From: Rhodoferax sp.
Lineage (GTDB): Bacteria > Pseudomonadota > Gammaproteobacteria > Burkholderiales > Burkholderiaceae_C
Length of the DNA: 6,035 nt
NCBI GenBank assembly: GCA_030833685.1
Contig: JAURGS010000154.1
Location: 1-6,035, forward strand
Direction of reading: 5' to 3'
The position numbers and the translations under genes were made by a program. Under the pieces are notes generated by a model that saw nothing but the letters and a program-made list of their open reading frames with translations, was not told the origin of the DNA and ran no database searches. Every line of letters begins with the position of its first letter. The first letter of the stretch is position 1. Of the stretch, positions 1 through 5,169 are shown in pieces.

Positions 1-710
1 CAAGACCTGGCGCGCAGGGCACCAAATCGCCCTGCAGACAAATTGCGCCCTAAAGTGCGCAATTCATCCAAAAGCGCTTCAGCCGAAGAGTAGGTGAGTG
101 TCAGGCGCTCCATGCTCATCACTGGCTCCGCAAAGCCCGCTTTCACCAGCATATCGCCCAGGTCATGCATATCGGTATAGGCGTGGCTAGGCTCGGGCCA
201 GTTGAGGTCGCGATAGGCTAGGCGCAATTCCCGAAGCGTGTCGGGACCGAGGCAAGAGAACATCAAAAAACCACCTGTTTTCAGCGACTCTTGCCAGCGC
301 GCCATGGTTTGGCCCGGCGCCTCATCCATATGCAAAGCCATGTTGGACCAGATCATGTCCACACTGGCCTCACCGTCCACGTAAGCCTGTACGCGGCCCC
401 GACGCCAACGCGCCGCAGACCAAAACGGCGGCGTCAGGGCAAGCGCCGATTGACGCGCAGCATCCGCATTGGCCTCCCGTACCCAAACCTTGGCACTGGA
501 AAAACGCTGCTGCAGTTGTCTGTTGACCCCTAGCCCCCCGCGCACTGGCCCCCAATCGAGCCAGACACCCGGTACTGTTTTGATGTAGTCCAGTCGGGCC
601 AGCATTCTTTGCGCAACCTCCTCATGCAGCCATGGCGCAAGCGTTTGGGGCAGGTTGCGCCAGCGCTCAGCGGCAATCGGGTCGAGCGTGGGGGGGGCTA
701 AGGCAGTCAT
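1..710 (-). CDS. BioC-like SAM-dependent methyltransferase, C-terminus cut by window edge
   Basis: The reading frame is open for 236 codons from the ATG at 710 to the left edge, with no stop, so the C-terminus is missing. It resembles the malonyl-ACP O-methyltransferase (BioC) family, which starts pimelate synthesis for biotin. The family match rests mainly on the second half: a motif IV-like segment (MIWSNMALHM, residues 119-128), then FLMFSCLGPDTLRELR (148-163) and DMHDLGDMLVKAGFAEPVM (180-198). The N-terminus carries an RW...PWLHEEVAQRML segment (16-36) like the helix before the Rossmann core. The odd point is motif I: at 50-61 the protein reads WLDWGPVRGGLG instead of the usual D-x-G-x-G-x-G, and the acidic residue after strand 2 is embedded in VWVREAN (75-81). 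SAM binding is therefore uncertain. No other bio gene is visible. No Shine-Dalgarno precedes the ATG, and no in-frame alternative start lies upstream of it. The family call is fairly secure; BioC activity is not. Confidence 0.8.
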   Translation of the reverse strand, partial: MTALAPPTLDPIAAERWRNLPQTLAPWLHEEVAQRMLARLDYIKTVPGVWLDWGPVRGGLGVNRQLQQRFSSAKVWVREANADAARQSALALTPPFWSAARWRRGRVQAYVDGEASVDMIWSNMALHMDEAPGQTMARWQESLKTGGFLMFSCLGPDTLRELRLAYRDLNWPEPSHAYTDMHDLGDMLVKAGFAEPVMSMERLTLTYSSAEALLDELRTLGRNLSAGRFGALRARS

Positions 711-747
711 CGGGCACGAGAAGCGGTTTGGGCGTATATTTTCCCGC
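711..747. promoter_or_regulatory. Divergent 37-bp intergenic region with overlapping promoter candidates
   Basis: This short gap must hold the start signals of both the leftward methyltransferase gene and rightward comF, unless the promoters lie inside the genes. On the plus strand TATATT at 735-740 is a good -10-like hexamer that would place a transcription start at about 747-748, on the comF ATG itself. On the minus strand the same AT-rich patch reads AATATACG and could serve as a weak -10 for the methyltransferase gene. No convincing -35 element is visible for either. The assignment is by inspection only. Confidence 0.35.
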
Positions 748-1458
748 ATGCTGGCTACCATCACATCTTCTTTGGCGACTTACCTGCCAAGCCAATGCCG
801 GATTTGCCATGCATGGCCTTCGCAGATTTTTTGCCCGCGCTGCTTGAGCCAATTTAGCCAATCGCAACCGCGCTGTCGCACTTGCGCAATCGCTTTGGCC
901 TCAGGGGCCCACCTATGTGGCACCTGCGCAGTAGGCGTCACGCCGCTTCAGGCCTGCCTGTCAGCAGTTTCGTACGAGTTCCCTTGGGCCAGCGTCATTC
1001 AAGACTTTAAATTTCACGCCCAACCTGGGCTTGCGCGCAGCCTCGGGCAACTGATGCTGGCTCAGCCTGGCATCAAGTCGCTGTCAGCGGAGGCGGATGC
1101 TTTAGTCCCCATCCCATTGAGCAGCGAAGGTCTGCGCCAGCGCGGTTACAACCAAGCCATGCTGCTAGCCCAAGCAATTTGCTCACCCAAGACAAAAGAT
1201 CGCTGGTTGATTCGTGCTGTCCAGTCAAGCGCCCAGCACACGCTCAAACGCACCCAGCGGCTGCAGGCGCTCAAAGGTGCGTTTGCCTTGCACGCAGAGG
1301 CAATTAAACAAATCAACAACAAGCATGTGGTTCTGGTGGATGATGTGATGACAACCGGGGCCACCATTTTTTCCGCCGCCCAGACACTGCTGGCGGGCGG
1401 CGCCAAAGCCGTCAGCGCTGTGGTTTTTGCGCGCACGGAGGAGAACCACGGGGCCTGA
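748..1458 (+). CDS. comF: ComF family phosphoribosyltransferase-like protein
   Basis: This 236-residue protein has the full architecture of the ComF/GntX family, which is linked to DNA uptake and use in naturally competent bacteria; the biochemical reaction is not settled. The N-terminus carries four CxxC pairs (Cys17/20, 29/32, 43/46, 57/60), as expected for a zinc-binding module. The type I phosphoribosyltransferase part follows: VPIPLSSEGLRQRGYNQA (residues 120-137) and the PRPP-binding loop VVLVDDVMTTGAT (194-206) with the acidic pair Asp198-Asp199. The frame is open further upstream, to an ATG at 655, but that start lies inside the divergent methyltransferase gene and would add 31 unconserved residues. 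The ATG at 748 gives the usual family length. No Shine-Dalgarno is visible before it; a -10-like TATATT ends 7 nt upstream, which suggests a leaderless message. trmL follows after 32 bp. Confidence 0.93.
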   Translation: MLATITSSLATYLPSQCRICHAWPSQIFCPRCLSQFSQSQPRCRTCAIALASGAHLCGTCAVGVTPLQACLSAVSYEFPWASVIQDFKFHAQPGLARSLGQLMLAQPGIKSLSAEADALVPIPLSSEGLRQRGYNQAMLLAQAICSPKTKDRWLIRAVQSSAQHTLKRTQRLQALKGAFALHAEAIKQINNKHVVLVDDVMTTGATIFSAAQTLLAGGAKAVSAVVFARTEENHGA

Positions 1459-1478
1459 ACCGGGCTGTGGCGCTTTGC

Positions 1479-1484
1479 GACAAT
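1479..1484 (+). promoter_or_regulatory. Possible -10 element for trmL (leaderless start)
   Basis: GACAAT lies 6 nt before the trmL ATG at 1491. If used as a -10 box it would start transcription at or next to the ATG, giving a leaderless message. The alternative is that GGGAG at 1485-1489 acts as a Shine-Dalgarno, but it is only 1 nt from the ATG, too close for normal pairing. No good -35 is visible. trmL may instead simply be read through from comF. Confidence 0.25.
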
Positions 1485-1490
1485 GGGAGC

Positions 1491-1979
1491 ATGTTTCACA
1501 TTGTGCTGGTTGAGCCTGAAATCCCACCGAACACCGGCAACGCCATTCGGCTTGCGGCCAACACGGGCTGCACTCTGCACTTGGTGGAGCCCCTGGGCTT
1601 TTCCATGGATGACAAACATATGCGACGCGCCGGGCTGGACTACCACGAATACGCGCAACTCAAAACGCATAGAAGCTGGGAGGCCTTCATGGCGGATACG
1701 CGCCCGAACCGCGAGCGCATGTTCGCCCTGACAACCCGCGGTCAGGCGAATGTCTTCAGCACACGTTTTCAACCTGGAGATTTTTTGGTTTTTGGCTCCG
1801 AAACCAAAGGCCTTTCGCAGGCGGTGCGCACCCACTTTGGGCCGCAGCACAGTTTGCGGCTTCCCATGGTTGATGGCCAAAGAAGCCTTAATCTCAGCAA
1901 TGCCGTCGCGGTGACCGCGTTTGAGGCATGGCGCCAATGCGGTTTTGCGCACGCCATACTGCATCCAACTGGCGCGTAA
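1491..1979 (+). CDS. trmL: tRNA (cytidine(34)-2'-O)-methyltransferase TrmL
   Basis: TrmL (formerly YibK) is a SPOUT-class enzyme that uses SAM to methylate the 2'-OH of the wobble nucleotide 34 in certain leucine tRNAs, acting in the cytosol as a dimer. The 162-residue product shows all three knot motifs: PEIPPNTGNAIRLAANTG (residues 9-26), LVFGSETKGL (99-108) and a C-terminal block starting LRLPMV at 122 and containing RSLNLSNAVAV (131-141). The segment DDKHMRRAGLDYHEY (40-54) is also typical. The E. coli protein is about 157 residues. An in-frame ATG at 1467 would add eight residues (MALCDNGS) not expected in the family; the start at 1491 (MFHIVLVEPEIP) matches the E. coli N-terminus (MLNIVLYEPEIP as I recall it). 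The DUF1841 gene begins 11 bp after the stop, consistent with co-transcription. Confidence 0.96.
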   Translation: MFHIVLVEPEIPPNTGNAIRLAANTGCTLHLVEPLGFSMDDKHMRRAGLDYHEYAQLKTHRSWEAFMADTRPNRERMFALTTRGQANVFSTRFQPGDFLVFGSETKGLSQAVRTHFGPQHSLRLPMVDGQRSLNLSNAVAVTAFEAWRQCGFAHAILHPTGA

Positions 1980-1981
1980 GG
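1978..1981 (+). promoter_or_regulatory. Shine-Dalgarno for the DUF1841 gene, overlapping the trmL stop
   Basis: AAGG at 1978-1981 overlaps the trmL stop codon (1977-1979) and lies 9 nt before the ATG at 1991. The arrangement suggests that ribosomes finishing trmL help start the next gene. Confidence 0.45.
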
Positions 1982-1990
1982 TAACCACCC

Positions 1991-2425
1991 ATGTTCAGTC
2001 CTTCGCAAGCCGATGTTCGACGCTTTTTCTGTGGCGTCTACAGCAAGTCAAAAAGCCAAGAGCCCATGCAGGCCATTGAGACCCTCGCCGCGCTTTGGAT
2101 CGCCGAGCACCCCGAGTACCACCCCAATCTGGCTGACCTGGATACAGCGCTGTCGCGCACGGGTGATGGGCTGACTGAGTCTGAAAACCCTTTTTTGCAC
2201 CTGGCCATGCATTTGTCGATCAGCGAACAATGTTCGATCGACCAGCCCCGCGGCATTCGACAGGCCGTCGAATTACTGGCCAGGCGCAAAGACTCCTTGC
2301 ACGAAGCACACCATGCTGCCATGACCTGCCTGGGGCAGATGATCTGGAATGCCCAGCAAAATGGCACCCAACCCGACGGCCAAGCATATGTGCAGGACCT
2401 GCAACGATTGGCCACCAGTGACTAA
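1991..2425 (+). CDS. DUF1841 family protein
   Basis: I recognise this 144-residue protein as DUF1841, a family of unknown function common in beta- and gammaproteobacteria. The family traits seen are the start MFSPSQADVRRFF, the segment WIAEHPEYH (residues 36-44), the block NPFLHLAMHLSISEQCSIDQ (66-85) followed by PRGIR, and HHAAMTCLGQMIWNAQQNG (107-125). No signal peptide or membrane segment is visible, so it is probably cytosolic and largely helical. His70 and His74 form an HxxxH on one helix face, followed by Glu79, and His104/107/108 lie in a later helix. That spacing could suit a metal site, but this is speculation. It follows trmL closely, and a 69-bp gap separates it from the MoxR gene. 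Family assignment is secure; the function is unknown. Confidence 0.9.
   Translation: MFSPSQADVRRFFCGVYSKSKSQEPMQAIETLAALWIAEHPEYHPNLADLDTALSRTGDGLTESENPFLHLAMHLSISEQCSIDQPRGIRQAVELLARRKDSLHEAHHAAMTCLGQMIWNAQQNGTQPDGQAYVQDLQRLATSD
2216..2241. repeat. Imperfect inverted repeat inside the DUF1841 gene
   Basis: The arms are TCGAT (2216-2220) plus CGAACA (2224-2229) on the left and TGTTCG (2231-2236) plus ATCGA (2237-2241) on the right, about a single central A. Three extra bases (2221-2223) sit in the left arm. The inner palindrome has perfect 6-bp arms. It falls in codons for the conserved SISEQCSIDQ segment, so coding constraint may explain it. A 1-nt loop is too tight for a simple RNA hairpin. 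Confidence 0.35.
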
Positions 2426-2494
2426 GCGGCGCAGCAGCCCCTCAGGCCACTAAACCACTGTAAGCTCACCTTCAACCTTTTGCCCGCCGACACC
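2426..2494 (+). other. 69-bp intergenic gap before the MoxR gene
   Basis: This is the longest non-coding stretch within the plus-strand gene run and the likeliest place for an internal promoter. TAAGCT at 2461-2466 is a weak -10-like hexamer that would give a leader of roughly 20 nt. No -35 stands out. I see no GC-rich hairpin followed by a T run, so a rho-independent terminator for the upstream genes is not supported. No good Shine-Dalgarno precedes the ATG at 2495. Confidence 0.3.
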
Positions 2495-3337
2495 ATGAAA
2501 TTTCAAGGAACCAACAGTTACATTGCAACCGACGACCTGATGTTGTCAGTCAACGCTTCGATTGCCCTCAAGCGCCCGCTGCTGATCAAGGGTGAGCCCG
2601 GTACTGGCAAGACGATGCTGGCGGAAGAGGTAGCAGCCGCACTCGACATGCCCCTACTGCAATGGCATATCAAGTCCACCACCAAGGCGCAGCAAGGCTT
2701 GTATGAATACGACGCTGTCAGCCGCCTGCGCGACAGTCAGCTTGGCGACGGACGCGTCAAAGACATTCAAAACTACATCGTCAAAGGGGTGCTGTGGCAA
2801 GCCTTTACCGCTGAGCAGCCCGTTGCGCTACTGATCGATGAAATCGACAAGGCTGACATTGAGTTTCCAAACGATCTTTTGCGTGAAATTGATCGCATGG
2901 AGTTTCACTGCTACGAAACGCGCGAATTGATTCGGGCCAAGCATCGCCCACTGGTGTTCATCACCTCGAACAACGAAAAAGAGCTACCCGACGCTTTTTT
3001 ACGGCGCTGCTTTTTCCACTACATCAAGTTCCCCGAAGCGAGCACGATGCGCCAGATTGTTGGTGTTCACTTCCCAGGGCTTAAAGATGAGTTGCTGAGC
3101 GCAGCAATGAAAACTTTTTTTGACGTGCGCAACCTGCCCGGCCTGAAGAAAAAGCCCTCGACCAGTGAGCTCCTCGATTGGCTCAAGTTGCTCATGGCCG
3201 AGGACATTCCTCTATCAGCCTTGCAAAGCCAGGATGACAAGGTCAGCATCCCACCGTTGGTGGGTGCACTCTTAAAAAATGAACAAGATGTGACCCTGTT
3301 TGAAAAACTGGTTTTCATGAACCAAAGGAACCGCTAA
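2495..3337 (+). CDS. MoxR-type AAA+ ATPase
   Basis: This 280-residue protein is a complete MoxR-branch AAA+ ATPase, a group that works as chaperones for protein maturation or metal-cofactor insertion, usually with a VWA-domain partner. It shows Walker A GEPGTGKT (residues 33-40, Lys39), Walker B VALLIDEID (110-118, Asp115-Glu116), sensor 1 FITSNN (155-160), and Arg170/Arg171 in LPDAFLRRC as arginine-finger candidates. The C-terminal lid contains KKKPSTSELLDWLK (218-231). No signal peptide or membrane segment is visible, so it should be cytosolic. A TTG at 2480 would add five residues (to PADT); the ATG at 2495 (MKFQGTNSYIATDD) matches the N-terminus I recall for Burkholderiales homologues. 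An acetyltransferase gene follows after 1 bp and the VWA partner comes next. It is clearly MoxR family; the client protein is unknown. Confidence 0.94.
   Translation: MKFQGTNSYIATDDLMLSVNASIALKRPLLIKGEPGTGKTMLAEEVAAALDMPLLQWHIKSTTKAQQGLYEYDAVSRLRDSQLGDGRVKDIQNYIVKGVLWQAFTAEQPVALLIDEIDKADIEFPNDLLREIDRMEFHCYETRELIRAKHRPLVFITSNNEKELPDAFLRRCFFHYIKFPEASTMRQIVGVHFPGLKDELLSAAMKTFFDVRNLPGLKKKPSTSELLDWLKLLMAEDIPLSALQSQDDKVSIPPLVGALLKNEQDVTLFEKLVFMNQRNR
3325..3330 (+). promoter_or_regulatory. Shine-Dalgarno deciding the GTG start at 3339
   Basis: AAGGAA at 3325-3330, inside the last codons of the MoxR gene, ends 8 nt before the GTG at 3339. This is a well-placed ribosome binding site. It supports GTG as the true start of the acetyltransferase, since no suitable ATG is near. 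Confidence 0.6.
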
Positions 3338-3338
3338 G

Positions 3339-3965
3339 GTGAAAGCGCCAACCTGGCCTGCCACTGTCACACTGCAAGGCGAACATGTTCGCCTAGAAGC
3401 ACTGAGTGCCGACCATACGATGCAGCTCAGTGAGGCGACGCAGGATGGGCGCCTGTGGGAACTTTGGTACACAAGCGTCCCAGCGCCCGAGCAGATGGCT
3501 TCAGAAATTAAGCGGCGACAAGACCTGCGGCAAGCTGGCTCCATGCTGCCATTTGCAGTCATTTCTCTGATGGCTGGCCCCCACCACGGCAAAGCGGTAG
3601 GTATGACGACCTACATGAACATCGATGCCGCCAACAGGCGGCTGGAGATCGGGTCGACCTGGTACCAAAAGGCTGTGCAGCGCACTGCACTGAATACGGA
3701 CGCAAAAAGGCTCTTGCTCACCCACGCTTTCGATGAGCTGGACTGCATTGCCGTGGAATTTCGCACCCATGTCCTCAATCACCAAAGTCGCCGCGGTATT
3801 GAGCGCTTAGGGGCCAAGTTGGATGGCATCTTGCGTTGTCACCAACTGAACAAACATCCGGCCGCGCTGAGCAGTGTGCGAGATACCTGCGTTTACAGCA
3901 TCACAGCTGGAGAATGGCCTGCCGTGAAAGCGCATTTGACGCACCAACTTTTGAAGGCGCGCTAG
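3339..3965 (+). CDS. GNAT family N-acetyltransferase, RimJ/RimL type
   Basis: This 208-residue protein fits the RimJ/RimL-type GNAT fold, which moves an acetyl group from acetyl-CoA to an amine, often a protein N-terminus. Visible features are the N-terminal strand VTLQGEHVRLEAL (residues 10-22), the core IGSTWYQKAVQRTALNTDAK (104-123), where the acetyl-CoA loop is expected, an FDELDCIAVEFRT strand (131-143), and NHQSRRGIERLGA (147-159), a hallmark of this subgroup, with the terminal strand near TCVYSIT. The start is GTG, one base after the MoxR stop, with a good Shine-Dalgarno; the ATG-initiated shorter forms would cut the first strand. It sits between a MoxR ATPase and its VWA partner with gaps of 1 and 16 bp, so the three are almost certainly co-transcribed. 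The substrate cannot be told from sequence; a partner in the operon is one possibility. Confidence 0.9.
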   Translation: MKAPTWPATVTLQGEHVRLEALSADHTMQLSEATQDGRLWELWYTSVPAPEQMASEIKRRQDLRQAGSMLPFAVISLMAGPHHGKAVGMTTYMNIDAANRRLEIGSTWYQKAVQRTALNTDAKRLLLTHAFDELDCIAVEFRTHVLNHQSRRGIERLGAKLDGILRCHQLNKHPAALSSVRDTCVYSITAGEWPAVKAHLTHQLLKAR

Positions 3966-3981
3966 GACTTCAGGGCAAGCC

Positions 3982-5169
3982 ATGCTGATCGATTTTTTTT
4001 ACACCCTTAAAGCGGCCAAATTACCGGTATCCGTGAAAGAGTACCTTGGCCTGCTGGAGGCACTGAAGGCCGATGTCGTCGGGCCCCGCAACCCGCAAGC
4101 CTGCTCCATGGACGATTTTTACTTTCTGAGCAGAGCCATCCTCATCAAGGACGAAAAGCATTACGACAAATTCGACCGTGCTTTCGCCGCCTACTTCAAG
4201 GGCGTCGAAATGGTCGCGGACTTCAATCAGCAGGTTCCTGCCGACTGGCTGCGCCAGGAACTCGAACGCCTGCTCTCCGATGAGCAGAAGGCCCAGGCGC
4301 CAAAAATGGGATGGGACGAGCTGATGGAAACGCTGCAAAAGCGGCTTGAGGAACAGAAAAAACGCCATGAAGGTGGCAGCAAGTGGATAGGTACGGGCGG
4401 CACCAGCCCTTTTGGGAACGGGGGCTTCAACCAGCAAGGGGTTCGCATAGGCGGTAGCGGTCGCAACAAGTCAGCCGTGAAGGTTTGGGAGCAGCGGGCC
4501 TACCGCGACTACGACGATACCCAGGAACTGGGCACGCGCAATATCAAGGTGGCGCTGCGCCGCCTGCGCAAGTTCGCGCGTGAAGGCCACGACCTGGAGC
4601 TGGATTTGCCAGACACCATCCGTGCCACCGCGGCCAACGCAGGTTACCTGGATATCAAAATGGTCCCCGAGCGGCACAACAACGTCAAAGTGCTGCTGCT
4701 CATGGACGTCGGTGGAACCATGGACGAGCATGTCGCCCGCGTTGAGGAGCTGTTTTCAGCAACCAAGACCGAGTTTAAGCATATGGAGTTTTATTACTTC
4801 CATAACTGCGTGTATGACTTCATGTGGAAGAACAACCGCCGCCGTTACGCGGAGAAATTCCCCACTTGGGACATCATCCGAAAGTACAACAAGGACTACA
4901 AGCTGATATTTGTCGGTGATGCAACGATGAGTCCCTACGAAATTCTGCAACCCGGTGGCAGTGTGGAATACCACAACGAAGAAGCCGGACTGGAATGGCT
5001 TGGGCGCCTGACGCAGGCATTCCCCAAATTTGTTTGGATCAACCCAGAGCCACAGGGTATTTGGCAGTACCGCCAGAGCATTGGCATCATCGCGCAGCTG
5101 ATGAGCCAGCGCATGTTTCCATTAACGCTTCGAGGCCTTGAAGAAGCGATGCGACTGCTTAGCAAATGA
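3982..5169 (+). CDS. VWA domain-containing protein, CoxE-like partner of MoxR
   Basis: This 395-residue protein belongs to the VWA proteins paired with MoxR ATPases (CoxE-like). The N-terminal half is helical (MLIDFFYTLKAAKLPVSVKEY, then DEKHYDKFDRAFAAYFKGVE at 57-76), followed by a charged stretch rich in Glu, Lys and Gln (100-130). A glycine-rich linker spans 131-158 (GGSKWIGTGGTSPFGNGG and on). The C-terminal half is the VWA domain: strand VKVLLLMDVGGTMDEH (235-250) with MIDAS residues Asp242, Gly244, Thr246 and Asp248, and IFVGDATMSPYEI (309-321), where Asp313 is the likely later metal ligand. The MIDAS motif is D-x-G-x-T rather than D-x-S-x-S. No signal peptide is seen, so it is probably cytosolic and works with the ATPase. 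An AGGG at 3972-3975 precedes the ATG by 6 nt. The stop overlaps the next start by 4 bp. Confidence 0.92.
   Translation: MLIDFFYTLKAAKLPVSVKEYLGLLEALKADVVGPRNPQACSMDDFYFLSRAILIKDEKHYDKFDRAFAAYFKGVEMVADFNQQVPADWLRQELERLLSDEQKAQAPKMGWDELMETLQKRLEEQKKRHEGGSKWIGTGGTSPFGNGGFNQQGVRIGGSGRNKSAVKVWEQRAYRDYDDTQELGTRNIKVALRRLRKFAREGHDLELDLPDTIRATAANAGYLDIKMVPERHNNVKVLLLMDVGGTMDEHVARVEELFSATKTEFKHMEFYYFHNCVYDFMWKNNRRRYAEKFPTWDIIRKYNKDYKLIFVGDATMSPYEILQPGGSVEYHNEEAGLEWLGRLTQAFPKFVWINPEPQGIWQYRQSIGIIAQLMSQRMFPLTLRGLEEAMRLLSK

Noticed and set aside
655..747. Upstream extension of comF to the ATG at 655
   Set aside because: It overlaps the divergent methyltransferase coding region, adds 31 residues without family similarity, and the 748 start gives the normal ComF length.
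1146..1988. Long minus-strand open frame of 280 codons across comF and trmL
   Set aside because: It lies antisense to two clearly recognised genes, its translation resembles no family I know and is rich in residues expected from antisense GC-rich frames. It is a shadow.
2224..2236. LexA (SOS) box reading of CGAACA-A-TGTTCG
   Set aside because: The spacer is one base short of the Bacillus-type box, proteobacterial LexA of this lineage is not expected to use it, and it lies mid-gene.
2426..2494. Rho-independent terminator after the DUF1841 gene
   Set aside because: No stable stem followed by a T run could be found in the gap.
3115..3121. A-rich then T7 tract in the MoxR gene as a programmed frameshift site
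   Set aside because: The MoxR protein is full length in one frame with its conserved C-terminus after the tract, so no frameshift is needed.
4021..4437. Minus-strand open frame of 138 codons opposite the VWA gene
   Set aside because: It is antisense to a strongly recognised coding region, with no start signal or family resemblance.
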